Below, one piece after another: positions 9,003 to 17,975 of a stretch of 64,000 nt of DNA. How positions within the stretch are numbered: position 1 is the stretch's first letter; each line of letters begins with the position of its first letter. The DNA is from RGIG3178 sp942492795 (GTDB taxonomy: Bacteria > Bacillota > Clostridia > Christensenellales > QAND01): contig OW818639.1 in NCBI GenBank assembly GCA_942492795.1, positions 1,736,001 through 1,800,000 of the forward strand. The letters run 5' to 3'. Both the position numbers and the translations under genes were made by a program. The notes beneath the pieces were generated by a model. That model was given only the letters and a program-made list of their open reading frames with translations. It did not search any database and was not told the DNA's origin.

Positions 9003-9991
9003 CCGTTCCACGTTTTATTGTTTCCTCCTCTCCGCATATCCGCCAATCGCAGACGATTCCCAAAATCATGGGTGACGTATGTTTGGCGTTGTTGCCGGCT
9101 GCAATTTTCGGTGTTGTCCGTTTTGGTGTCTATGCGGCCTGGATACTGCTGGCTTCGATCTTAGGTGCGGTATTGACGGAATTGATTGGTTGCGCTTTGA
9201 TGAGAAAACCAACGAGCATCGATGACGGATCCGCTGTTGTTACAGGGCTTCTATTGGGCATGTGCTGCCCGCCGTATGTGCCGCTTTGGCTGCCGTTTAT
9301 CGGCGGTGTGTTTGCGATTGCAATCGTCAAACTGCCGTTCGGCGGCTTGGGACATAACTTTTTAAACCCTGCGTTGACCGCTCGGGCGTTTCTTTTGGCA
9401 AGCTGGCCGGCGTTGATGACGCAATGGAAACCCGCAGAGATCATTTTAAAAACTACGGAAACCATATCACTCGCTACACCGTTGGCAGCGTATAAACTGG
9501 GCACCCAGAAAAGTTATATGGACCTGTTCTTAGGCAACGTCGACGGTTCTATCGGTGAAGTTTGCAAGCTTGCTCTGATCGCGGGCGCTCTTTACCTGAT
9601 TGTCCGGTGGATCATCAATTTGAATACGCCGGTCGGCTTCCTTGCGGGGCTGTTTGTATTCACCTGGATATTTGGCGGCAAGGCCGGCTTGTTTACGGGA
9701 GATGGCCTGTTTGCCATCCTCTCGGGAGGAGCAATGCTGGGTGCACTGTTCATGTGCAATGATTACGCGACATCTCCGATTACGCCGATGGGGCAGTTTA
9801 TCATGGGAATAGGAGCCGGTATACTAACGGCACTCATACGCATCTTCGGATCCTACGTCGAAGGCGTTACCTATGCTATTCTTTTTATGAACGTGCTGAC
9901 GCCGTTGATCGATCGGTTCATACGACCAAAAGCTTTCGGTGAAGCAGAAAAGCGCGCGCAGCTCTTGCGTCGACAGGGGGTAAACCAATGA
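8999..9991 (+). CDS. rnfD: Rnf complex subunit D
   Basis: Polytopic integral subunit (330 residues, about nine or ten membrane segments) of the Rnf ion pump, homologous to NqrB. RnfD usually carries FMN covalently bound to Thr in a D-x-x-S-G-A-T motif. Here the matching site is E-T-I-S-L-A-T (Glu154 to Thr160): the Thr is kept, but Gly is replaced by Leu and Asp by Glu. The start is the ATG overlapping the rnfC stop. It is directly followed by rnfE, where rnfG would normally be. Confidence 0.9.
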   Translation: MTVPRFIVSSSPHIRQSQTIPKIMGDVCLALLPAAIFGVVRFGVYAAWILLASILGAVLTELIGCALMRKPTSIDDGSAVVTGLLLGMCCPPYVPLWLPFIGGVFAIAIVKLPFGGLGHNFLNPALTARAFLLASWPALMTQWKPAEIILKTTETISLATPLAAYKLGTQKSYMDLFLGNVDGSIGEVCKLALIAGALYLIVRWIINLNTPVGFLAGLFVFTWIFGGKAGLFTGDGLFAILSGGAMLGALFMCNDYATSPITPMGQFIMGIGAGILTALIRIFGSYVEGVTYAILFMNVLTPLIDRFIRPKAFGEAEKRAQLLRRQGVNQ

Positions 9992-10602
9992 AGCTGAAAA
10001 AGGTGTTTTGGAACGGCATCATTCCCGAGAATCCTACATTGCGGCTGGTTCTTGGAACATGCCCCACCATAGCCATCAGCAAGACGGCAATGAACGGACT
10101 TGGCATGGGTTTGGCAGCGACATTCGTGCTGATTGGCAGCAATGTCATCGTGTCTCTGTTGCGCAATTTCATCCCGAGCAAGGCGCGTATTCCCGCCTTT
10201 GTTGTCATTATCGCGACCTTCGTTACCATCGTGGATCTGTTTATCAAGGCATACGCACCTGCTTTGAACAACTCGCTGGGCATTTTTATTCCGCTTATCG
10301 TTGTCAACTGTATCATTCTGGCGCGCGCGGAAGCATTCGCAAGCCAAAACGGCGTGATGGCGTCGCTCGTTGACGGCGTGGGAATGGGGCTTGGGTTTAC
10401 CCTTGCACTGACGTTCATTTCGGCAGTCCGTGAAATACTGGGAAATGGATCGTTGTTTGGAATGACTTTGTTCGGGGTGGGATTCCAGCCCATCATGATG
10501 TTCGCGCAATCTCCGGGTGGATTTATCGTATTTGGCTTTACCATAGGCGCCGCCAACGTCATTATGAACTACCGGGCGCGTCGGAAGGAGGTGCGTTCAT
10601 AA
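9988..10602 (+). CDS. rnfE: Rnf complex subunit E
   Basis: Integral membrane subunit of the RnfA/RnfE (NqrD/NqrE) family, 204 residues with six membrane segments. The N-terminal signature NPTLRLVLGTCPTIAISKTA and the half-membrane cysteine motif (LIVVNCIILARAEAFA) identify it as RnfE rather than RnfA. RnfA and RnfE together hold an intramembrane iron-sulfur centre. It overlaps rnfD by four bases and rnfA by one base. Confidence 0.9.
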   Translation: MKLKKVFWNGIIPENPTLRLVLGTCPTIAISKTAMNGLGMGLAATFVLIGSNVIVSLLRNFIPSKARIPAFVVIIATFVTIVDLFIKAYAPALNNSLGIFIPLIVVNCIILARAEAFASQNGVMASLVDGVGMGLGFTLALTFISAVREILGNGSLFGMTLFGVGFQPIMMFAQSPGGFIVFGFTIGAANVIMNYRARRKEVRS

Positions 10603-11198
10603 TGTCGGGAATGCTTCAATCTCTTGTTATTATGATCAATGCGGTTTTCGTCAACAATATCGTTATGTCGCAATTTCTTGGCATCTGCCCGTTTTTGGGT
10701 GTATCCAAGAAACTGGATACGGCTATTTCGATGGGTCTCGCGGTGACATTCGTCATGGCGCTGGCAAGTGTTATCACCTATCTGATACAATACAGCGTAC
10801 TGGTTCCGCTCCATATCGAGTATATGCAGACCATTGTGTTTATTCTGGTCATTGCGGCTTTGGTGCAGTTTGTGGAAATGGTCATAAACAAATCATCGCC
10901 GGCCCTGTACCGGGCACTGGGCATTTATCTGCCGCTGATTACAACCAACTGCGCCGTGTTGGGCGTCGCAATTTTGAACATCCAGGAAGGCTACAATCTG
11001 TTCAATACGCTGATAAACGGCATTAGCGTGGGGTTGTCCTTTCTGTTTGCGATTGTGTTGTTTGCGGGGATTCGCGAACGACTGGAAACCAGCAATATAC
11101 CGCCCGCCTTGCAGGGATTTCCGATTGCACTCATCTCAGCGGGACTGATGAGCATTGCATTCTTTGGTTTTGCCGGGCTGACAAACGCCTTATTATAG
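10602..11198 (+). CDS. rnfA: Rnf complex subunit A
   Basis: Inverted-topology partner of RnfE, 198 residues with six membrane segments. The signature NNIVMSQFLGICPFLGVSKK and the second cysteine motif (LPLITTNCAVLGVAI) identify RnfA. GGAGG precedes the start, and the ATG shares one base with the rnfE stop. It sits directly before rnfB. Confidence 0.92.
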   Translation: MSGMLQSLVIMINAVFVNNIVMSQFLGICPFLGVSKKLDTAISMGLAVTFVMALASVITYLIQYSVLVPLHIEYMQTIVFILVIAALVQFVEMVINKSSPALYRALGIYLPLITTNCAVLGVAILNIQEGYNLFNTLINGISVGLSFLFAIVLFAGIRERLETSNIPPALQGFPIALISAGLMSIAFFGFAGLTNALL

Positions 11199-11207
11199 GA
11201 GGAATTT

Positions 11208-11999
11208 ATGGCCATTCTCATACCAACGCTCGTTATCAGCATATTGGGACTGGCATTCGGTCTTCTTTTAGGATATGCGGGCAAGAAATTTGCCGTGGAT
11301 GTCGATGAAAGCGTTATGCGGATTCGCGATCTTTTGCCGGGCGCGAATTGCGGCGGATGCGGAAACCCAAGCTGCGATGCTTTTGCTGCCTTGCTGGCTG
11401 CCGGAAAAGCGGATGTCAGCGACTGCGCCGTTAATTCGGCGGATAACAGCAATGCCATCGGGGTACTATTGGGAGTGGAAGTCAAAGAAGCATTGCCAAG
11501 CGTTGCCACCGTATTTTGCCAGGGTGATGAGGACAACTGCAAGGCCAAGGCGTCCTACAGCGGGCTTTTAACCTGCAAAGCGGCGAGCACACTGGGCGGG
11601 AACAAGGGATGTGCGCAGGCTTGCCTGGGATTGGGCGATTGCGAAAGGGTCTGTGCCTTTGATGCGCTTTCCATCCATCACGGCTTGGCGAAAGTCGATC
11701 CGGACAAATGCACCGCTTGCGGCACCTGCGTCAAAGAATGCCCGAGGCAAATTATACGCATTGTCCCCAAGGGAAAGACCGCACGAACCCTGTGCCGGAC
11801 AACGCTGAACCCGCGCGAATCGCGCGCGGTCTGCAAAACAGCTTGCATCAAGTGCCAGTTGTGCGTAAGGAGCTGTCCCGAATCTGCCATTTCATTTGTC
11901 AGCAATCAGATCGAAGTGGATAGGGAAAAATGTACATCCTGCGGTATTTGTGTCGATAAATGCCCGACGAATGCGATCTTGTTAGGCGAAGATCAGTAG
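11208..11999 (+). CDS. rnfB: Rnf complex subunit B (multi-cluster ferredoxin-accepting subunit)
   Basis: Entry point for electrons from reduced ferredoxin. The 263-residue protein has an N-terminal membrane anchor (1-25), a 4Fe-4S domain (CGGCGNPSCDAFA, about 46-58), a further Cys-rich stretch (CAQACLGLGDCERVC), and three ferredoxin-like CxxCxxCxxxCP blocks (CTACGTCVKECP, CIKCQLCVRSCP, CTSCGICVDKCP). This long form is typical of Clostridia. It is the last gene of the operon and is followed by a terminator. Confidence 0.92.
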   Translation: MAILIPTLVISILGLAFGLLLGYAGKKFAVDVDESVMRIRDLLPGANCGGCGNPSCDAFAALLAAGKADVSDCAVNSADNSNAIGVLLGVEVKEALPSVATVFCQGDEDNCKAKASYSGLLTCKAASTLGGNKGCAQACLGLGDCERVCAFDALSIHHGLAKVDPDKCTACGTCVKECPRQIIRIVPKGKTARTLCRTTLNPRESRAVCKTACIKCQLCVRSCPESAISFVSNQIEVDREKCTSCGICVDKCPTNAILLGEDQ

Positions 12000-12070
12000 G
12001 ATATCTGTCAAGTAAAGCCGCGCTTGTGCAATCGGATTTTGTGCGAAACGCGAACCCTTTGGCGCTTAAG

Positions 12071-12096
12071 AAGACCGAATATTTCGGTCTTTTTTC
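12071..12096 (+). terminator. Terminator between the Rnf operon and maf
   Basis: A nine-bp perfect stem (AAGACCGAA / TTCGGTCTT) followed by a T-run lies 15 bases before the maf ribosome-binding site. Confidence 0.75.
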
Positions 12097-12110
12097 ACAA
12101 GGAGGAACAC

Positions 12111-12680
12111 ATGCAGATTATTTTGGCGTCTCAGTCTCCCAGGCGGCGGGAGGCGCTGTGTAAAATGGGTCTTAACTATACATGGATAGAACCGAAGACC
12201 GACGAAACGATACCCAGCGGAATGCCGGTACAGCAAGGAGTGCAGCTTCTTGCAAAACGAAAGGCACTTCAGATAGCGCAGACGAATCCGCAGGCTATCT
12301 GCATCGGTGCTGACACCTTGGTCGTTTTAAGCGAACGGGTATTGGGAAAGCCTACGGATGATCATGATGCCTTTTGTATGCTGACAATGCTGCAAGACGC
12401 AAGCCATGATGTCTATACAGGTGTATGCGTTTGCTGCAAGGACAGCGGCAAGACGCTGACGGATTTCAGGCATTCCGTCGTCCGCTTTCTTCCCATGAGC
12501 GCGCAGCAGATTCAAACATACATCGATACCGGGGAACCGATGGATAAGGCGGGCGGCTATGGCATACAAGGAAGGGCAGCGGCGTATATCCACGGAATCG
12601 TCGGAAGCTACGATAATGTCGTCGGCTTGCCGATGTCGCTTCTTCGGCAAATGCTTTTGGAGTTTGATGTAGAAGTATAA
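12111..12680 (+). CDS. maf: Maf-family nucleoside triphosphate pyrophosphatase
   Basis: House-cleaning pyrophosphatase acting on non-canonical or pyrimidine NTPs, historically linked to septum inhibition. The 189-residue protein shows family blocks LASQSPRRREAL (about 5-16), GADTLVVL and the DKAGGYGIQG...GSYDNVVGLP region. The ATG at 12111 follows AAGGAGG. It precedes mreB as in many Firmicutes. The radC gene often found between them is absent. Confidence 0.9.
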   Translation: MQIILASQSPRRREALCKMGLNYTWIEPKTDETIPSGMPVQQGVQLLAKRKALQIAQTNPQAICIGADTLVVLSERVLGKPTDDHDAFCMLTMLQDASHDVYTGVCVCCKDSGKTLTDFRHSVVRFLPMSAQQIQTYIDTGEPMDKAGGYGIQGRAAAYIHGIVGSYDNVVGLPMSLLRQMLLEFDVEV

Positions 12681-12794
12681 GGATCTTTCCGCCAATGCGA
12701 AGCGAGAGTCTGTCAATGAGAATACGCAATCCCGATTCGATGCAGCGTATTTGGTACCGTAACTTTGGAGCGCCGCGAAAAGCAAGTCATCATG

Positions 12795-12820
12795 CAGCCT
12801 ATACGAAGGCTGTTTTTTAT
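12795..12820 (+). terminator. Probable terminator after maf
   Basis: CAGCCT / AGGCTG stem followed by six Ts. The rest of the 249-bp maf-mreB gap shows no convincing gene and must hold the mreB promoter. Confidence 0.55.
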
Positions 12821-12929
12821 TGTCCGGCATGTCCCGCATGCAAGGTTGTTCCGAATAACACAGTAAATATTTGGGAATAATCTGCGTAGTTTTCGCTGTT
12901 GAAAAAGATGGCGGACAAGGAGGACTGCA

Positions 12930-13967
12930 ATGGCGATCAATCTGATGGGACGTGACTTGGCCATAGATTTGGGAACAGCCAATACGCTTGTGTATATGAA
13001 GGGAAGGGGAATCATCCTGCGTGAACCGTCGGTGGTGGCTGTTAAAAACGGAACGCGGCGGGAGGTTCTGGCAGTCGGAGAGGAAGCCAGGGATATGATC
13101 GGGCGTACCCCGGGCAACATCGTTGCAATTCGCCCGTTAAAGGAGGGGGTCATCGCCGATTTTGACATCACGGAAGTCATGCTCAAATATTTTATTCGAA
13201 AGGCGGTGCCGCGTACGTCGTCGCTGTTTAATCCTCGCGTCGTGCTTTGCGTGCCGTGCGGTATCACGGAAGTGGAGCGCAGGGCGGTGGAAGAAGCAAC
13301 GCGCAGTGCCGGAGCACGAGAAGCGCTTTTGATGGAAGAACCGATGGCGGCAGCTTTGGGTGCCGGGCTTGACGTATACGCACCCTGCGGCAGTATGATC
13401 GTCGATATCGGCGGCGGGACGGCGGAAGTGGCGGTTTTATCCTTAGGGGGAATCGTTACGTCAAGATCCCTGCGTGTCGGAGGGAACAACATGGATGACG
13501 CCATCGTGGATTATATCCGGCGTGAGTATAACATGATGATCGGTGAGAGGACGGCGGAGGATATTAAAATACGCATCGGAAGCGTCTATCCGGTGCAGGA
13601 GGAGCGCAGCATGGAAGTTCGCGGACGGGATCTGATAAACGGATTGCCCTGTACGATCACCATCAATTCACGAGAGATCCGGCATGCGCTGCGGGAGCCG
13701 GTGTCGATTATCGTCGCTGCTGTCAGGCAAACGTTGGAACAGACGCCGCCCGAGCTTTCCGGCGATATCATGCAGAGCGGAATAACGCTTTCCGGAGGCA
13801 CCGCCTGCCTGACGGGGCTGCAACAGCTGCTGCAGGTAGAAACAGGGATGCCGGTGCATGTCGCGGCAAATCCACTGGATTGCGTCGTCATGGGGGCCAG
13901 CGCTGTGGTCGATCAGCTTGGGAACGCACACAGACCGTTGCAGCACGTAAGGGCGGAAAGTGTTTGA
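12930..13967 (+). CDS. mreB: Rod shape-determining actin homologue MreB
   Basis: Bacterial actin that guides lateral cell-wall synthesis at the inner face of the membrane. The 345-residue protein has the phosphate-1 motif (AIDLGTANTLVY, about 12-23), phosphate-2 (IVDIGGGTAEVAV) and the adenosine motif (LSGGTACLTGL). An AGGAGG site precedes the start. It heads the elongation gene group mreB-mreC-mreD-pbp2-rodA. Confidence 0.93.
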   Translation: MAINLMGRDLAIDLGTANTLVYMKGRGIILREPSVVAVKNGTRREVLAVGEEARDMIGRTPGNIVAIRPLKEGVIADFDITEVMLKYFIRKAVPRTSSLFNPRVVLCVPCGITEVERRAVEEATRSAGAREALLMEEPMAAALGAGLDVYAPCGSMIVDIGGGTAEVAVLSLGGIVTSRSLRVGGNNMDDAIVDYIRREYNMMIGERTAEDIKIRIGSVYPVQEERSMEVRGRDLINGLPCTITINSREIRHALREPVSIIVAAVRQTLEQTPPELSGDIMQSGITLSGGTACLTGLQQLLQVETGMPVHVAANPLDCVVMGASAVVDQLGNAHRPLQHVRAESV

Positions 13968-14120
13968 ATTGTGTCGGAAGTTTGTTAAAACCCGTTCATT
14001 GACGGCATTCGCTTGCTTGGAGTGGAAAGCCATCGACGTATATGCTATAATGGCAACGCCTGTTGGGAGTTGACCATTGTGGTGTATTCGTGCAGGTGAA
14101 ACCAACGATGAGGATGGATC

Positions 14121-14969
14121 ATGCGCTTTTTAAACGATCGGCCGCTATTGATCACGATTGCGATCACGCTGGTACTTTTGATCGTAATGTTTGCGTTCGG
14201 TTCCGGCGGAAAGACATCCGGAGCGGAAAACCTGGTTGGCGCGACCACCAACGGCGTCCAAAGCATCTTCAGCGGGATTGCAAACGGTGTGGGCGGTTTC
14301 TTCAAAAACATTTTCTCTCCCAGTGATTTGGAGAAAGAAAACATCGAAATGCGCTCGCAAGTGGCGAAATTGCAACAACAGATTCAGACAATGCAGGAGC
14401 TTCAGGCGGAAAACGAGCGCCTTAAGAGCCTGCTTTCCTATGCGCAAAACAATATAAATTATACGTATATCACGGCTAAAGTAACCACAAAGGATCCGGG
14501 CTACTATTTCGACACCTTTATCATCAATGCAGGATACAATGACGGGATTGCCGTCAACGATGCCGTGATAACAGCCGACGGACTGGTGGGCCGTGTGATT
14601 GAAACCGGTGGTACATACAGCAAAGTGATGGCGATCATCGATTCGCGAAGCTCTGTAAGCGGTACCGTGGAGCGCACCCGTGACAATGGCGTCGTCAACG
14701 GACTGGCACAGGCAGAAAGCACAAACGATAACTGCGAAATGGTATTCCTCCCGCTGGAAGCGGAACTGCTGCCGGGAGACAGGGTCATATCCAATGGTCT
14801 TGGCGGGGTATTCCCCAGCGGATTTCTTATCGGAACGGTTGTGGAAGTTTCCAAAACCGGCGCCAGTACTACAGGAAAAACGGTGCTGATCAAACCGTCG
14901 GTCGATTTCCTGCATCTGGAAGAAGTGATGATCGTTAAAGCAAACAAGACGGGAAGTCAGAATCCATGA
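14121..14969 (+). CDS. mreC: Rod shape-determining protein MreC
   Basis: Extracytoplasmic scaffold protein of the elongasome. The 282-residue protein has one N-terminal membrane segment (about 8-28), a coiled coil (about 72-112, with QQQIQTMQELQAENERLKS), and two beta-barrel halves (GYNDGIAVNDAVITADGLVGRV and LLPGDRVISNGLGGVFPSG blocks). A TATAAT at 14046-14051 in the 153-bp gap after mreB suggests an extra promoter, though its -35 is weak. It overlaps mreD by four bases. Confidence 0.92.
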   Translation: MRFLNDRPLLITIAITLVLLIVMFAFGSGGKTSGAENLVGATTNGVQSIFSGIANGVGGFFKNIFSPSDLEKENIEMRSQVAKLQQQIQTMQELQAENERLKSLLSYAQNNINYTYITAKVTTKDPGYYFDTFIINAGYNDGIAVNDAVITADGLVGRVIETGGTYSKVMAIIDSRSSVSGTVERTRDNGVVNGLAQAESTNDNCEMVFLPLEAELLPGDRVISNGLGGVFPSGFLIGTVVEVSKTGASTTGKTVLIKPSVDFLHLEEVMIVKANKTGSQNP

Positions 14970-15478
14970 GGCGGCTTACGCTGTTTCTCATCATGCTTGC
15001 GGCGGTGTCTTTGGATTGCGCTGTATTGACGAAGCTTGAAATCTTCGGCATTAAGCCCAGCCTTACGCTTTGTGTGCTGATCTGCATTGTTGCCGTTTAC
15101 GGGAAATTCAGCGGCGCTCTGGCGGGGCTTGCCATCGGAGCGCTCCTGGACGTTCTGTTTGCGCCGGCACGCGGTTTTTATTCCCTGCAAAACATGCTCA
15201 CAGGGTATATTGCAGGCTTTGTGTTTGAAAAGGGCATGCGAGACGATTCGTTTTTGATCGGCATACTGGCGTTTGGAATGTATTTTATTCGAGAAGTGAT
15301 AGGCGCGATTCTTGCGGCGTTTCTGGGTGTAAATATTGGGAATATTTTCTTCCTGGTTATTCGCTATCTGCTTCCATCGGCCGTTTTAACGGGGCTAATC
15401 TGTATTCCTCTGTTTATGCTGTTGCGGTCTTTTATGACTACGGGATATATGAAGCGTCGTCGCGTTGGCTTGGATTGA
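14966..15478 (+). CDS. mreD: Rod shape-determining protein MreD
   Basis: Integral membrane elongasome component, 170 residues with about five membrane segments. It has the family features GIKPSLTLCVLICIVAVYG near the N-terminus and GALLDVLFAPARGFYSL. It starts on the ATGA overlap with mreC and ends 31 bases before the PBP2 start. Confidence 0.88.
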   Translation: MRRLTLFLIMLAAVSLDCAVLTKLEIFGIKPSLTLCVLICIVAVYGKFSGALAGLAIGALLDVLFAPARGFYSLQNMLTGYIAGFVFEKGMRDDSFLIGILAFGMYFIREVIGAILAAFLGVNIGNIFFLVIRYLLPSAVLTGLICIPLFMLLRSFMTTGYMKRRRVGLD

Positions 15479-15509
15479 TTTAAACCAAGGTGAAAGGGGG
15501 GGCATATTT

Positions 15510-17954
15510 GTGTCACAACAAAAAGCGATACTGAAAATGATGGCAGTTTTTGCACTGTGTATTTTGTTGTTGGTCGGTGCCTTATTCAACCTTACCGTGC
15601 TCAGAGGGGAAGATCTGCTGGCGCAAAGCCAGAGCAACAAAACAAGGACGGTTTCTGTAACTGCCAAGCGCGGAAGCATCCTGGATTCTTCCGGAATTCC
15701 GCTTGCCTACGATAAAACGAGCTACAACATCGCATTTTATCGGGACCCGCTTCGCATAGGCGCCAAATGGCGGGCCATCTATACGGATATCATACTCAAG
15801 ACCATCGAAGTATTGGAAAAGAACGGCAACAAGGTAATCGATTCGTTTTCCATCAAACGGGATGATGCCGGTATCTATTCCTTTGATTGGGGAAATGTTA
15901 CCGATCCTGCGGTGATCCAAAAGAAAGAAAAGCTATGGCGTGATAATATGTCCGTAGAATCGGCGGGGGCGGGAGAGGCTTTTCAGATTCTGCGCCAGAG
16001 CTATGGAATTCCTGATTCTATGGATTATGAGACTGCGCACAAGGTGTTGTCCATTTGGCAGGAGGTACAGAATTACTCCTATAAAAGTTATGTCTCCGTC
16101 GTGATTGCCTATGATGTTGATGCGTCCAGTGTGGCGGAAATTACCCAACGGCAGATGGAATTGCAGGGTATGAGCGCCGAGCAAAGCTACGCGCGCATTT
16201 ATCCCACAGGCACATCGGCAGCGCATATCACCGGTTATTTGAGCAAAGTATACGATGATAAACTCGAAGCATTGAAGGCGCTCGGCTACAGTGAACAGGA
16301 TCTTGTGGGCGTGATGGGTGTTGAAGCGACTATGGAAGAGCAGCTGAGCAGCAGCATCGGAACACGCAAAGGCACACAGACGGTCGAAGTGGACAGCCAT
16401 GGCAAAATCGTTCGCGTATTGAGTGAAACGACTGCTACAGAAGGCAACAATGTGATCCTTACCATCGACGAGGATCTGCAAAAAGTCGTCGAACAGGCGT
16501 TGGCGGATAATATTGAGTATATTTACAATGCACAGCAGAGCAGATACAATTCGAACCTAGCGCATTACCAGGAAAAGGAGAGCGACCGCGGCGGCATTGC
16601 CACACGCTTTGCCAAAACAGGCGCCGCCATCGTGATGGATGTCAATACCGGGCAAATATTGGCTTTGGCAAGCAATCCGCCCTTTGACCCGAATGAATTC
16701 ACCGGGGGCATTTCGGTGGCTGACTATGCCAAACTCAACGATGAGACGACGACGCCGCTTTTCAACAAGGCAATCAGCAGCCGTGCGGAGCCCGGATCCG
16801 TCTTCAAGATGGTAACAGGTTTTGCGGGGCTGATGGAAGGGGTCATAACTCCGGACGAAGAAATCGATGACCTGGGCGCGTGGCAGAAGGATATCACCTC
16901 GGGAAAAGCACCTGCATGCTGGCAAAAGGATTCCAGTAAGCACGCCGATGAAAACATCACAAAGGCGCTTAAGGACAGTTGCAACTATTACTTCTTTACG
17001 GTAGCGGACAGGCTTGAGATACACAAACTGAACAAATGGGCCGGTATCTTTGGCCTTACCAGCAAGACAGGCATTGAATTGCCCGGGGAAGTGACAAGCT
17101 ACGTCGCCAATCCGACGGTGCTATATGACAATACCAAGGACATCAATACCGGGCAAGTCAGCTCAAAACCGTATTTGGTACGCAAAGCCGTAGCCAAGCT
17201 GCTGCAGTATTTCGGCACGCTGCGCGGTGTGGTTTATACCGAAGAGATGATTAACAAAGCGGCAACGCGCATTGTGCAGTTGGTTGGTTCGGGCGAAGAT
17301 CTCTATCCTGCCATTCGTGCCATTCTGCGCGAGGATTTGGATATCCCCGAATCCATCTCTTATGCCAAACGCTGGGATTTTCAGGTAAACTCCATCCTCT
17401 ATGAAATCAAGTGGAATCCCGTTCAAACGGTTACCACCGGCATCGGACAATCCGTGTCGTCCATTACACCAATCGCGATCGCCCGCTATATCGCAGCTAT
17501 TGCCAACGGCGGGACGATCTACGAAGCGAGCATCATCAAACGCGTGGTGAGACCCGACGGCACGGTGGTTCTGGAAAACAATCCCAAAGTTGTCAACACC
17601 ATGAGCGATACGAACAATTTTCTGTCCTATATCCAAATGGGCATGAAGGAAGTCATATCCGCCGAAGACGGCGGTACCGCAGCCAGCGCGTTTGACGGAT
17701 TTGATTATGTCGATGATATGGCGGCAAAGACCGGTACGGCACAGGTCAGTACGATAGACTTGGAGAACACGGCATGGTTTGTCGCTTACACGCCGTTTGA
17801 GAATGCCCAAATCGCTATTGTCATCTATATACCAAACGGTTACAAGGGTGCAATGGCAGCGCAGGCAACGCGCGATATCATACAGTTCTACAGGGACAGG
17901 CAACAGCAACAGACCAATACGGTCGTTGAAAAGCCGGGCGGTCTGGTGGAATAG
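15510..17954 (+). CDS. mrdA: Class B penicillin-binding protein 2 (elongation transpeptidase)
   Basis: Membrane-anchored D,D-transpeptidase that cross-links peptidoglycan together with RodA. The 814-residue protein has an N-terminal anchor (about 8-30) and a pedestal domain starting AKRGSILDSSG. The transpeptidase motifs are SVFK (nucleophile Ser430, Lys433), SCN (490-492) and KTG (740-742). It is longer than the usual 600-700 residues because of an insertion around 555-615. The start is GTG at 15510, seven bases after a G-rich Shine-Dalgarno. It is followed directly by rodA; the minCDE genes that many Clostridia have here are absent. Confidence 0.9.
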   Translation: MSQQKAILKMMAVFALCILLLVGALFNLTVLRGEDLLAQSQSNKTRTVSVTAKRGSILDSSGIPLAYDKTSYNIAFYRDPLRIGAKWRAIYTDIILKTIEVLEKNGNKVIDSFSIKRDDAGIYSFDWGNVTDPAVIQKKEKLWRDNMSVESAGAGEAFQILRQSYGIPDSMDYETAHKVLSIWQEVQNYSYKSYVSVVIAYDVDASSVAEITQRQMELQGMSAEQSYARIYPTGTSAAHITGYLSKVYDDKLEALKALGYSEQDLVGVMGVEATMEEQLSSSIGTRKGTQTVEVDSHGKIVRVLSETTATEGNNVILTIDEDLQKVVEQALADNIEYIYNAQQSRYNSNLAHYQEKESDRGGIATRFAKTGAAIVMDVNTGQILALASNPPFDPNEFTGGISVADYAKLNDETTTPLFNKAISSRAEPGSVFKMVTGFAGLMEGVITPDEEIDDLGAWQKDITSGKAPACWQKDSSKHADENITKALKDSCNYYFFTVADRLEIHKLNKWAGIFGLTSKTGIELPGEVTSYVANPTVLYDNTKDINTGQVSSKPYLVRKAVAKLLQYFGTLRGVVYTEEMINKAATRIVQLVGSGEDLYPAIRAILREDLDIPESISYAKRWDFQVNSILYEIKWNPVQTVTTGIGQSVSSITPIAIARYIAAIANGGTIYEASIIKRVVRPDGTVVLENNPKVVNTMSDTNNFLSYIQMGMKEVISAEDGGTAASAFDGFDYVDDMAAKTGTAQVSTIDLENTAWFVAYTPFENAQIAIVIYIPNGYKGAMAAQATRDIIQFYRDRQQQQTNTVVEKPGGLVE

Positions 17955-17975
17955 CAAACGGAAAGGTAGGCTCCA

